Assembly: GCA_941918925.1 (NCBI GenBank)
Contig: OW799233.1
Coordinates: 143,346,223 to 143,410,222, forward strand
From: Phyto melanocephala
Taxonomy: Eukaryota; Arthropoda; Insecta; Diptera; Rhinophoridae
DNA: 64,000 bases
Reading direction: 5' to 3'
Shown here: in pieces, positions 46,640 to 57,420 of the stretch
Position numbering within the stretch: the first letter of the stretch is position 1
Layout of the letters: each line of letters starts with the position of its first letter
Translations under genes and position numbers: made by a program
The notes under the pieces: generated by a model
Databases searched by the model: none
What the model saw: the letters and a program-made list of their open reading frames with translations, nothing else
Told to the model about the DNA's origin: nothing

Positions 46640-47545
46640 TCGGGTGTCCCAACTAGAACGCAATTTTTAAACACAGATATAAAAAAAAAATCGTGAAAAT
46701 TTATTATATCGTAAAGTGGACAGAATGAGGTTATGTATGGAACAATATATCGTGCAGATGGCCGCCGTGGCTTTGCTGGCACACACGAGATCTTTTAATG
46801 AAATTTTCAATGACCCTTTTGCATAAATGCTGCAGTATTTCATTAATGCAGCGTCCAATTTCCTCTTTTAAGGCTTGAGTCGTCGTCGGCTTATTCGCGT
46901 AAACCATCGACTTCAAAAAACCCCAAAGAATAAAATCTAAAGGTGTTAAATCACACGACCTAGCCGGCCAATTCTGATCTCCAAAACGCGAAATAACACG
47001 ACCGGGAAATGACTGATGCAGTAATTGAATTGTTTCTCTGGCTGTATGACATGTGGCGCCATCTTTTTGAAACCACATGCCCTCCACATTCATTTCTTCA
47101 ATTCTAGGCAAGAAAAAACTGGTTATCATTTCACGATACCGAACACCATTGACTGTTTGCGCTTGACCTGCCTCATTTTCATAAAAAAAAGGTCAAATGA
47201 TTCCTCCAGCCCAAAAACCACACCACACAGTGACACGTTGAGGATGCATTTGCTTCTCGTGAATCACTCGAGGATTTTCCTCACCCCAAATGCGACAATT
47301 CTGCCTATTGACGAAGCCATCAAGATGGAAATGGGATAATCGCAATTTGCGAACTGTAGCCGCAAAACTTTCACCATTTTGGTAAAACAATTTCACAATG
47401 AGAATGCGTTGTTCATTCGTGTAGCGCTCCATTTTTACTAACCTCGTACCTTCTACTAGCAAACAATAACAATTTTTCAAATGTCAAACAATGACACTAC
47501 GAATGGCGCCAAATTTAAAAATCGCGTTCTAGTTGGGACACCAGA
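46640..47545 (-). mobile_element. 906-bp mariner-like element (DD41D), internally deleted
   Basis: The inverted ends share GGTGTCCCAACTAGAACGC with one mismatch just after it, and are flanked by TA at 46638-46639 and 47546-47547. It carries a transposase pseudogene on the minus strand. Full mariner-like elements are about 1.3 kb, so about 0.4 kb is missing. It sits inside the candidate transposon 44958-47654 and is therefore younger than it. Confidence 0.92.
46731..47432 (-). pseudogene. Mariner-like (DD41D) transposase, deleted and with one stop
   Basis: One frame of 233 codons plus stop, starting MERYTNEQRILIVKLF at 47432. An internal deletion fuses the N-terminal helix-turn-helix start (TVRKLR) directly to HFHLDGFVNRQNC. 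This removes most of the DNA-binding region and the first catalytic aspartate. A TGA at 47193-47195 replaces the expected codon after WAGGII; the frame then continues. The second catalytic aspartate is in WFQKDGATCHTAR and the third in SCDLTPLDF; counting residues, 41 lie between them, so this is DD41D as in rosa-type mariners. The C-terminus is GGHLHDILFHT. A 16-codon in-frame extension upstream of MERY crosses the inverted end and is not used. Confidence 0.9.
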
Positions 47546-47654
47546 TACATTTTGAACTTGAATATGTATCCTATTATTCCATTAACAAAAAATTGGATTT
47601 TGGGCAATTTTAAATTTCTGCTTTTGGTTTAAAAATTTTCGGATTAGCCCATAT

Positions 47655-49327
47655 GTAATGACAACAGATAACAAGAAAACAAAGCAAAAATGTTGCTGCT
47701 GGTAAAATTCAATTTAACTTGTGGCGGTAAGTTAAAAGTTACCGAATTTAATTAATTTTAATACCTGGGAGTAAAAGATATGATATTTACATTCAACACT
47801 TTATCACCGCTCAGCAATTGTTAAAGATGAAATTGTAGCTGATTTCGAAAATGAATTCCCCTTGGCTATTTTCCGTAAAACCTACTTTTTAAGATTATTC
47901 TTTCATTATCATAATTAAACTTATTTGGAAAAATAAAAATAATGTGTTAAAATGAGCTCAAAAGTGAATAGTAATTTAAAAAATGTTAATAATATATGCG
48001 AAACTGTAACCTTACGTAAGGTATATATAAAAACATATGAACACACCGACATAAGTCAATAAAATATTAGATAAAAAAGTCATTTTACTCTCTTAAAAAC
48101 AAAAGCTACAACATAAACGGATATTACAAAGTAAAATTGCAAAAATAATACCAAAAACGGAAACGGAAATGCATTTTATATAATAAAAATATTCCAGCAT
48201 ACACACTTCCACATAAAAGCAGCCATACAGCTACATCATTTGCATGAAAATGTTGTAAAATGCAACAGCTGTTTTTTTGCGCATCCACAACAATAACAAG
48301 ATGACTAAGTGTATATGTAAATAAATGGAATTATTTTCAGCAAAAAAATATTGGTTCAGTAAAAATATCAGAATAGTTAAATATTCAATAGAACAACAAT
48401 AACAACAGTTGTGACAACTTTATTCACAGAAAAGTGTACAACGGAAATGCATGGTAACGAATTATTTACTCGTCTGTTTTTCATGTCCTTATTAAAAATA
48501 AAACAATTTTATGTTTTATAAATAACAGAATTACTAACCGAATGTTAAACCTTATCAACTATCAAGTTGTAAACAAATTTATGAATAAATAGGATTTATT
48601 TCTTTTTTTCTGTTTGATAATTTATTATCAAGGCAACGAAACATCATTTTTGAAAGGGCATTTTTGCTATGACTTTTTTTTTCTAAATGTATCTATTATA
48701 TTTTAAATATTTGTTGCCCAAGTTATTATTTATACCAGGTGTTAATTTCAAAAGCATTGAGATAATACTTTGTGAGCTTTTCACGGGACAAGGTTAAAAA
48801 AATATATATATTTTTTTCTAAACAATTGTGTAAAGAAATTATATTCTTAAAAAAAAAATTACATATTTTGCTTTTATCACAATTGATGTATTATTTTACC
48901 TTTCAAAAAGATTTCTTACAAATAAACATCTGTTTTTTTTTTTGATTTTTCCTCAAAATAAAAAAATAACACTTTAAGTTAAAAATAAGACGTTGGTTTA
49001 TTTACAGTCTTTCTGAAGAAATAATAAAAAAATATTTTAATAATCACTTTCGTTGCGATTAAGGATACAAGACATTTGATAGCAAAAATTCTATTAAAGA
49101 TTTTACACTTTTATAAATATATATTTGTTTTTCGACTGAAGGCTTAGAACTTGATATTTTTGCACTTCTTTTATAGCATCCAAATTATTTATTTTATTTA
49201 GTTAAGGATATAATCCTTACACTCTATTGCTTAGAATACAATAAATCATACAGGCATAATAAAAATACAACATTTACGAATATAAAACATTAATAAAATT
49301 ACTTTTAATTATATTATGATGAAAAAA
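47655..49327. other. AT-rich non-coding DNA
   Basis: No gene or repeat is recognised. Confidence 0.4.
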
Positions 49328-49331
49328 TATG

Positions 49332-51140
49332 TATATATATATATATTATGTCCTGTGGTTCCTATAAGGAACAAAGGGCCACAACGAACTCTTTCCATTC
49401 GGTTCTGTTTGATGCTAGGTGTTTGACTTCCCTCCAGCTTAGCCCACTTTGGATTACTTCATCTTCGAGTTGACGTCTCCAGGAGTGGGACGGGCGTCCA
49501 GCTCTTCGTGTATTTCCATGGGGATTCCAGTCAATAGCAGTTTTAGCAGGGTCGCCTTCTGGTCTACGGAGCGTGTGACCAATCCAGCGCCATTTTCGCT
49601 TAAGGATCTCGATGTTGATTGGACTTTGATTTGTTTGTGACCATAGTTGAATGTTTGATATGGTGCTTGGCCAGAATATCTTAAGGATCCTTCGTAGACA
49701 GCGGTTAACAAACACCTGTATGGCATTTATTTCACGTGTTGTTGTGTTCCATGACTCACAACCGTAAATGAGCACCGATTTGACACACGAATTGAATATG
49801 CTGATCTTAGTGTGCTTTGAAATAACAGTAGATTTCCATACAGGGCGGAGCATACCGAATGCCTGATTGGCCTTTGACATTCTATAGGCGACGTCATTGC
49901 TGCAGCCGCCAGTATGAGTTAAAATGCTACCAAGATAGCAAAACGACCTTACTTCCTCTAGTTTAACATCCTGTATTTTAAATCTGCTGTTATTAAAGGT
50001 GTTGCAGCGCATTACCTTACTCTTTTTAATATTTATTTTTAGACCAGCTTTTGCAGCTTCGGTTTCGACGGACTTAAGTTTAGCTGACATATGCTTATAG
50101 CTGTGAGACAGAAGACAAATATCATCTGCGTACTCCAGACTCTCGAGTTGTTGAGTGAGTCCCCATCGTAAACCTCTGCTGTCCTGAGTAGCATTGCACA
50201 CTATGACGTCTAGGACGATGTTAAAGAGAAGAGGGGATAGTATACATCCCTGGCGCACTCCGGTTACAACGTTAAAACTGTTGCTTAGTGCGTTGTCATG
50301 GACAACACGACATCTAACATCCTTATACAGAGCTTGAGTAAGCATGATAATCTTTGGTGGAACACCTTTACACGCGAGAGCACTCCATATCGCATCGTGG
50401 CTCAGGGTGTCGAATGCTTTCTCAAAATCTATAAAGATCATGTACAGGGGGGACTGCCACTCGGCGGACTGCTCAATAATTATTCGCAAAGTGCTTATAT
50501 GGTCCACACAAGACTTTTGTGGACGAAAGCCAGCCTGCTCAGGCCTGATATCATCCATTACAGCATCTGATAATCTTTTGTTGATAATATGCGCTATAAT
50601 CTTGTTTACTGCACTAAGAATTGTGATACCTCTCCAGTTCCTGCAATCGGTAAGGTTGCCTTTCTTTGGTAGGTTGACAATGATACCTTCTTTAAGCTTT
50701 GAGTCGAGTTCGAGTGTGAGCCAAAAGTTCTCGATGAGGGGTAGCAGAATGTTCGCTGTTAGTTGTGGATCAGCTTTAAGCATTTCAGGGGCTATATTAT
50801 CGGCACCGGGGGCCTTGTTTGCCTTCAAAGCATTAATAGCGTTTAAAACTTCTGAAATGTCAGGGCAATCAGTTGAGATGTCTTGCCTAACTGTGTGGGT
50901 TGCGCATGAGCAAATGTTCGAAAGGTTGGGTGGAGCGTTTGAAAGCATTGAAGAATAATGACGTCTCCATATTTCCAATTGCTCATTTTTGGATGTTGAT
51001 AGTACTCCCTCACTGTTCATTAGTGGTTTTGTGTTAGGGAAGTTTTTACCTGTGAGTTTTTTGGTGATTGCGTAAAGATCCTTGGGCCTATGCTCTTCAG
51101 ATGCTTTTTGGGCATTACACGCAAGTTCCTCGTGCCATGT
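49332..51140 (-). mobile_element. 5'-truncated non-LTR retrotransposon (RTE-like features)
   Basis: Holds the RT-containing end of a LINE ORF. The 3' UTR is only about 15 nt (GAACCACAGGACATAA) and is followed by a (TA)n tail at 49332-49346. The 5' end stops near 51138 against TATG repeats, with the apurinic endonuclease domain lost. TATGTATAT occurs outside each end (49328-49336 and 51144-51152) and may be the target duplication, though in low-complexity sequence. A very short 3' UTR with a microsatellite tail is typical of RTE elements; the clade was not tested. Confidence 0.8.
49362..51139 (-). CDS. Non-LTR retrotransposon reverse transcriptase (N-terminus truncated)
   Basis: Intact frame with 552 codons from the first ATG (51020). 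It is open for about 40 more codons upstream (DLYAITKKLTGKNF), so the frame simply starts at the truncation. RT landmarks: ALKANKAPGADNIAPEML (64-81), NWRGITIL (128-135), FRPQKSCVDH (165-174), motif A FIDFEKAFD (196-204), GVRQGCILSPLLFN (254-267), catalytic YADD (297-300), CYLGSIL (361-367). After the RT come the thumb and C-terminal region: YGCESWNTTT, WPSTISN, and a basic WRWIGHTLRR followed by WNP. That arrangement is common to metazoan RTE-type ORFs. It would reverse-transcribe element RNA at a nicked target, but without its endonuclease it cannot mobilise itself. No stop or frameshift, so a fairly young copy. Antisense frames over it are shadows. Confidence 0.92.
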
Positions 51141-51464
51141 ATGTATGTATATTATTATATAAAATTACAACATAAACGCGTAAAAGAGTCAATATTAAAA
51201 TAATTTACTCTACAAAATTTATTAAAAAATTGCATACAGTATGAGATTTACAATCAGTTATATTAAACTAAATATTATAAAAAAAAACAAAAAGGATATC
51301 ACCAATAATATTAATTAACAAAAGGGTTATATTTAACATAATACGACGATTTTTAATGAAGTCTGCTAGTGTCCGCAGGAAAGTTTATTGTAAACAGATT
51401 TTGAAAACAAAATAAAAGAAACTGTTTTAGCACAGACTTAGTATGTAACTTATATTTTCTCTTG

Positions 51465-51741
51465 TTAACATCGCAGATGATTAATCCGGTGCCGAAATAC
51501 AGCATTCGATATCGAAATTTTACTTGAACGATCGCGTTCGCTGTACTTTAGGTATACAGAATCTAATAAGAATTTTCAAATTTTGATCACATTCGGATGC
51601 CGTAGTTTGCCCCCCGTATTCTGGTGTAGGTCTAATTAGATATGCGAGAAGGTGCTTTGTAATGTAGGAATCGGATAACAACTTTAACCAACGTTCTATA
51701 AAAACAAGAACACCTCTATCTTTGTTGCCAGATATAAGCAA
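51465..51741 (-). pseudogene. LINE RT C-terminal fragment (CR1/Jockey-like)
   Basis: Minus strand: DRGVLVFIERWLKLLSDSYI, then TKHLLAYLIRPTPEYG. After a frameshift near 51590 it reads PNVIKI, a stop, KFLLDSVYLKYSERDRSSK, and ends at a stop at 51465. The pattern FI.RW.KE..D.Y.TK.L...LVRP.LEYG...HS..IES.QK.FLLF is the end of the RT region in CR1/Jockey-type LINEs. It is a small inactive relic lying next to the truncated RTE-like element, with no visible relation to it. Confidence 0.6.
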
Positions 51742-53082
51742 CGGAATTTAATTAAGAATCAAGTACGACTAAAATTTCAAGATCACCCAAAGAACAGCAC
51801 TATTACTATCTGTAGAAAAGCGAATGCATTTTCAAATTTTTTTAACTTAATTCCATTATGTTGTTATTAAAAAATACAAAGAAAACATCAATATCAATAT
51901 TTGAAGCTAAGCCTTATCTTCTTATTAATTGAACCTGACACGACTTTCATGTCATTAGCAAACATTACCATTATGGAAATGTTTATAACAATAGGAAGAT
52001 AATTAATAAACAAGGAAAAAATAAGTAAATCGAGGGACTGCTTTTATTAACACTTGATATAAAAGATATTTTTTGCGGAAATGAACAACCTGCCTTCTGC
52101 CACCTAAGTACCACCTTTACCAGTTTAGACTACAACGGGTTAAACCCAATTGATTTAATGTTTTTAGAAGAACTATAGCAACAACATCAATTTATTTTTC
52201 TTTTTATAAATCCAAGACTAATTAAGGTGAAAAGACAAAGAAAGACAAAACACATTAGTCATAGTATAGCAACTCTTTCTTAACTCATACTGACTTGGTG
52301 ATACAATAGTATGGGTGATGTATAATGGCAAAGAAAATTCGTTATTAATTTCTCAAAAATTGTTGTATTGCACTTAGTGTGGCAATTCCTCTTTAGCTAT
52401 CTTATCAAACTTTTTTCCAGATTTATAAAGGGAAACAATATATATATATATATCTCCAAGCTAATAGAAAATATTCACAATTTATCGAAGTATTAAACAG
52501 CAAAGTTCATGGTACAACCTTTGACTCAGCAAAACGATTTAAAATACAACAAAATCAGGCCTACGTTTGAATTATATCTTTAGTATTCTTAAATTATCCA
52601 AAATATTAGAACTTTTGAACGTAGGAAAACTAATAACTTGACATGAGGCCAACGAATATATATATATATATATCCTTGTGTTTCCTCATATCTAACATTA
52701 GAGCACGTACTGGCAAGCAAACATTTTATAAATAACATTACCATAATCAGGGTTTTAGGCACAAAATATCATAATGTGTGTGAAATCAATAAATTTTCTC
52801 TTGGACTTGATTGATTAAATCAATTATGTTCCCCATGGTATACTGAGTACCTTTCATAATCGTTGAGCAATAGAAAGTTATTTTTTTATAGAATTTATTT
52901 TTTAAGTTATTTAGTGTTAATAGCTATTAAGAGTTAAACGGGTTGAACAGTGGATTTCTAAACAAACTTTTTAGTAATGCAGTTTTAAAAAATTAATAAA
53001 GATTGAAAAAAGGCAATCCTTATATCTAATTCGCAACTGTAATAAATACAAGACGACAGCAAGTGATTCCAGTTAATATATT
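51742..53082. other. AT-rich non-coding DNA
   Basis: Two short (TA)n runs (about 52438 and 52658); nothing else recognised. Confidence 0.4.
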
Positions 53083-53312
53083 TTTACCCTTCACACGTGT
53101 TTGACTTTCCATTTATCTTTATAAATATATAATGCAGAAAGTGTACCTACTGCACGTTGCACGAACAAGATGGTATGTACATAATAATATGCCATTAATC
53201 ACCAACAGTATAGAAGAATGATTTACGAACATCTGTTTTACAAACAACTTATATATACTTGTAAATAATTTTAATAGTTGATACTGCCGAAAATAGAGTC
53301 CTTACTAGTTTA
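53083..53312 (-). mobile_element. Very short degenerate DINE-1-like relic
   Basis: Left edge TTTACCCTTCACACGTG and right edge CTGCCGAAAATAGAGTCCTT then ACTAGTTT match the two ends of the DINE-like short form in reverse orientation. The middle is lost. Confidence 0.4.
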
Positions 53313-53692
53313 TAAGGTCATTTAAAAATAAAAATTTGTGTTCGTTTAAAACAAGAAACCAAGGATTTCAATTTAAATTCAGAAGGAAATGAAGAGCTGA
53401 TTTCTATAGTTAGATGATATAATAAATTCGATCATAAACGATTAATAAATCCAGCAATTCATGCTCTTGGCTATTTTATTTCAAAAGGTAGTAATCACTC
53501 TCATTTACAACAAAAAAATAATTGAAATTTTGTAAGCAGTACAATTCGTTTCTGGCATACATTTGCAACTCACATGACAAGCTTAGATCCAGGGGAACAA
53601 AAACGGATGTGTAAAACCAATTTAGAACTAAGTATAAGCAATGCAATATTTACAAATTCTTACAACGTATTTACTGCCTTAAAGCAGGGCTG
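53313..53692. other. AT-rich non-coding DNA
   Basis: Nothing recognised. Confidence 0.35.
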
Positions 53693-54349
53693 TTAAATTT
53701 GGATTACGATTAGTAATCAATTAGATTACATTTTAAAAGGATTATTGCATAATTCTCTTTTGAACAATTCCTGATTGTTAATTAATTATGATTACAAATA
53801 ATCCAAATGTAATCAAGATTATTTAGGATTACGAGAAAATAATCAAAAACAATCTAAAGTAATTCAAAAAGTAATTCACTACTTTTAAGGAATATTTTTT
53901 AATATTTTGTATAATTTTTTAAAAAATTTGAATTTACATCATGTTATATATACATTTTATTTTACAAAAATTTGCATTAACAACGTAAAAAAATTCTGAA
54001 GAAATAAAACAAAACTAGATAGTTTTTGTTACAAAATATAGATATATTCCATATTTTATGTAGAAAAATGTATTTGTGACAGTGTTGCCATAATTTCGCC
54101 AAATTAAAAAAAAAAGTAATCAAAAATAAGCGAAAAAAATCCTTAAAGGTAGTTGAATTATTTTTTTAATCCTTTTTATTATTTTTGATTACTTTCTCGT
54201 AATATTTATTAATCTTGATTATTTTTCGATTATCTGTAATCGTAATCAATTAGTAATCGTGCGAATTTAAAAATAATCGTAATATAATCATTACTTTAAC
54301 TTAAATTAAATATTAATTATAACGATTAGTAATCGTTACTTAACAGCTA
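53693..54349. repeat. TAATC/GATTA-rich repeat with inverted CTGTTAA ends
   Basis: About 24 TAATC or GATTA occurrences in some 650 bp by my count, including GATTACGATTAGTAATC near the left end and CGATTAGTAATCG near the right. The left edge CTGTTAA and right edge TTAACAG are inverted copies, so the stretch may be a bounded element. The middle (about 53890-54160) is ordinary AT-rich sequence. Confidence 0.6.
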
Positions 54350-55079
54350 TGATTTAAAGTAAGCACTTAAAAGAAAACTCTTTAAAAAGACATTACCAAC
54401 CCGTTACATATTGACATATGCAAATATACAGCATTGTGGCATTTTCTTGCAAACTAGTATAAATTGAAGCCACATTCACTGCTGGGTTCTCGTACATAGT
54501 TTTAATTGAAAGCCTAAACAATTTCAAAACACATAAAATAATGTATGTACATCTATGAAATAAAAGTTTTTTATAATTAATAAACGAACATTTTCACAAT
54601 TTTGAAACTATAACTGAATTTGTAGAATTTTATATAGCTATTTTGCTTTCCATATTTTTTGCTAACAAAATAGACAAAAGACGACAATAACTCCAACAAT
54701 AGGAACATGATATATTTATGCAAAAGTATTTATTAGTGTGGCTTACAACAATATTTTATATGTGATTTATTATATGGAATGCCACATCGAAAATAATTTT
54801 TCAGCCAAATCCTTCCGAATAACGTTAAATTTGTAATAAAATACCTTCTCGAAACAGTTTCTTATAATTTAAGTAGAAAAACAAATTTATTTCTAAATAA
54901 GTGAATTAATGAACAAATTACTAACGCATTGGTATATTTCCAAACATTAAGTATGCTAACAAAGGGTGTGCAAATTTGAGGTATTGTTTTAATTTTAATA
55001 ACTAAAGAATTTTTTTAGATTTTTAAAGTTTATGTATTTCAGTTTATTTCAAAAAGCTTCCAGTTACAAATTTAAAATT
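54350..55079. other. AT-rich non-coding DNA
   Basis: Nothing recognised. Confidence 0.35.
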
Positions 55080-55450
55080 ATGTTGGTCTAATAACTAGCA
55101 AAAGACTCGGCAGCCTCCTTTACCAGGCTATCTTTTCAATATTCTTAGTCACATTGTTTAATAAACTGTTGTGAATTATTGATATCTCCTCGATAATGTT
55201 CTTTTAAAGGTTTTAACTGTTATGCAGTTATTTCCGCACACTCTTCATTTCAAAAAAAACCCTAAACAAATAATCTAAAAATGTCAAATATCATGATCTT
55301 GGTGGCCTATTTACTTGACCTTTACGAGAAATAATTAAATTTTTGTTATTTTCTTTTAAGATTTGCATGGCTTCTCTTGATGTGTGTCAAGTATCAACAT
55401 CCTACTGAAACCATAGGTTTTCCTCAACAAAAAAATTAGGACACCCATTA
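55080..55450 (-). pseudogene. Decayed mariner-like (DD41D-type) transposase fragment
   Basis: The minus strand reads HTSREAMQILKENNKNLIIS, then KGQVNRPPRS, a stop, YLTFLDYLFR, and later EEISIINNSLLNNVTKN-like residues with several stops. It follows the same template as the DD41D element at 46640 (HTARETIQLL...NWPARSCDLTPLDF). Counting from the presumed second catalytic aspartate position to the LD of LTFLDY gives the same 41-residue spacing. No terminal repeats are recognised. Old and non-functional. Confidence 0.65.
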
Positions 55451-56048
55451 ATATTATTTAAAAAAGTTCTCACTTAGATCTAAACTGTTTACATTAAAGC
55501 TAACGATTTATTTTTACCTTATCTATGAATTTAATGTTGCTAGGCGTCACATATTTAAAACCTGAAAAATAAATCTTAGTTAAACAAAAAATTATTTACA
55601 ATATTAATTGTTAGTGTTGTATTTACAATAAATTCTAAGTCGTATTTTCATAATGTCATAATTTTCCAAAAATGTTAAAATGAATCAAAGGTATTGTATT
55701 TTATAATGTAAGATTTTAAGATTTTGCAAAATTTACATTACGACATACGACACTTCGGATATCTTGTGAATTCAGAAATGAAATAAACATTAGCCACAAA
55801 TATTTTTGCACTCATTTGGGGTAATATTTACCAAATATGAACGTCGCTTTATTTTCTTTATTGATTTTACAAAATTATCTTCTATATTTTGTTATTTCAA
55901 GTATTAATACAGAGCCCTTTAACATGCAATTTAAGTTAGAAAATGCTAAAAGAAATTTTTGACATTAAAAACCAAATTTTATAGGAAAAGATTTTTAGTT
56001 TTTATTCAAATATAATCAAATGTATCCTGCCAAACATATTATGCATCT
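55451..56048. other. AT-rich non-coding DNA
   Basis: Nothing recognised. Confidence 0.35.
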
Positions 56049-56061
56049 TATAGACATAGTT

Positions 56062-56244
56062 GAGTGCCGCGGTCTTCTAGTTTTGGGATTGTGAGTTCGA
56101 TTCCCGCCAGAAACTTTGGACTTGTCTGCTTCTCTTCTCTGTTTTCTATTCTATTCTTACTTTTCTATTCAGGTATAACAAAGGAATCAATATAGTGGAC
56201 CGAAGTGAGCTGCACAACAACTGCCTATTCTACCTAAACTAACC
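56062..56244 (+). mobile_element. tRNA-derived SINE with perfect 13-bp target duplication
   Basis: The tRNA-like head keeps a good pol III B box (GTTCGATTCC, 56095-56104). The A box is at the very 5' edge (GAGTGCCGCGG) and is partly supplied by the target site, so the copy is slightly 5'-truncated. The body is followed by a tail with GGACCGAAGTGAGCT and CTACCTAAACTAACC. The flanking TATAGACATAGTT is identical at 56049-56061 and 56245-56257, direct evidence of retroposition and of relative youth. The last ~50 bp resemble the 3' end of the LINE at 14740-16112, the likely source of the machinery. Confidence 0.85.
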
Positions 56245-56257
56245 TATAGACATAGTT

Positions 56258-56974
56258 TTACCTTAACTCTCCATATAGAATTATTTTTTTGTTTAAAGAC
56301 CGCGAAAATAACAATTTGAAAAGACCATTCCTTTATAAATAATAAATATTATTCACAAAAGAGAATAATATCTACAGTCTAATTATTCAGTTTCATAACA
56401 AGTAACATGTATACCCAGCGTTGAAATGCTTAGATTTTTTAGTCGGAAGTTCTTAGGAATAATTAAAGAATCATTAAGTACAACTATAGTTAGTTTGTAT
56501 AAAATATTTTGATTACTTTTGATAGAAAAAGATTTACAGTAATTTCATTAATTTTGTTCTTTCCGCGAATATGTCGTGACCGTGATTTTTTTGTATCGTA
56601 GTTAAATTTTCAAGCGTGCATGCTTGTAAGCAAACATAAAACAAGGGCGTGTATTACAAATATTTTTATCGTGAGCTGCATAATTATGATCGAAAAATTA
56701 TAACCGGTTGGATCTCTAGATAAAAATAACTAACAGGTAACTATTGTATTTGTAAATATTGGTTGTTCTTTATTATTACTTCATTTTTTATTCGTTAATT
56801 AATCGGTGAATTTCACAATTTTTTATTGTCATTTAAGTATTTTTGACAGTCACACTGAAAGGTAGGTGACGTTGAATTGACTGGGAAATGATTTTACCTT
56901 GAAAGCTCAATTTCGAAAAATATGTCAATTATTTCATTTTGTTTGTAAGGGCTCGATACATTAAGCAATATTTT
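56258..56974. other. AT-rich non-coding DNA
   Basis: Nothing recognised. Confidence 0.35.
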
Positions 56975-57420
56975 TACCTATCACCTGCGGTTAAAGGGTG
57001 TGTATAGGTTTGTCCTTCCGTGTGAAATTTCTACAATGCTAAATTGCGATCCTACAAAAAAATTATTTTTCTGAATGCTTATAAATAGCGAAATCGAATA
57101 AGCGAATTCTGTGTGTTTGTTGAAATCAACTTTAAGAAGACTATACATCCCGCACAGACCTGTGTGTAGTCTAAATCTTTTAAAAGTTTTTAGTAATAAA
57201 TAAAAAACTCGACTACCCCTTTTATACCCAAAATAATAAAAAATTAAGATTTTTTATCGCTCTGATAATATATAGAAACGGTTTTTACTATTTTGAAATA
57301 TAATAAACTTCTAGGGAAATTCGTAAAAAAAATTTGGAAACATTTATTACTAATCCGCAAAGTTAAAGGCAAGAATTTTTTGTTAAAATATATTTGTTTA
57401 ACAACTGAACTTCTTTAACG
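56975..57420 (-). mobile_element. Degenerate DINE-1-like element
   Basis: Reverse orientation: TACCTATCACCTGCGGTTAA, TTCCGTGTGAAATTTCTACAA, TTTTCTGAATGCTTATAAAT, TGTGTGTTTGTTGAAATCAA and CGCACAGACCTGTGTG follow the order of the 36097-36836 copy. Its inner part has CCGCAAAGTTAAAGG, as in the 58612 copy. The microsatellite has been lost. Confidence 0.6.

Larger units (their letters stand above)
44958..47654 (-). mobile_element. Candidate unclassified DNA transposon with repeated CCGTTACGG motif
   Basis: The inverted ends ATATGGGCTAATCC (44958-44971 and 47641-47654) match over 14 bp. Inside, CCGTTACGGNCGTTACAC or close variants occur at 45138, 45328, 45341, 46203 and 46371, all in the same direction, like subterminal transposase-binding repeats. 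A decayed protein is readable on the minus strand (45518-45854). A mariner has inserted at 46640-47545; without it the element is about 1.8 kb. The boundaries rest on a 14-bp match only. I cannot assign a superfamily. Confidence 0.45.

Noticed and set aside
50344..50958. 204-codon plus-strand frame
   Set aside because: Antisense shadow of the LINE reverse transcriptase; no motif of its own.
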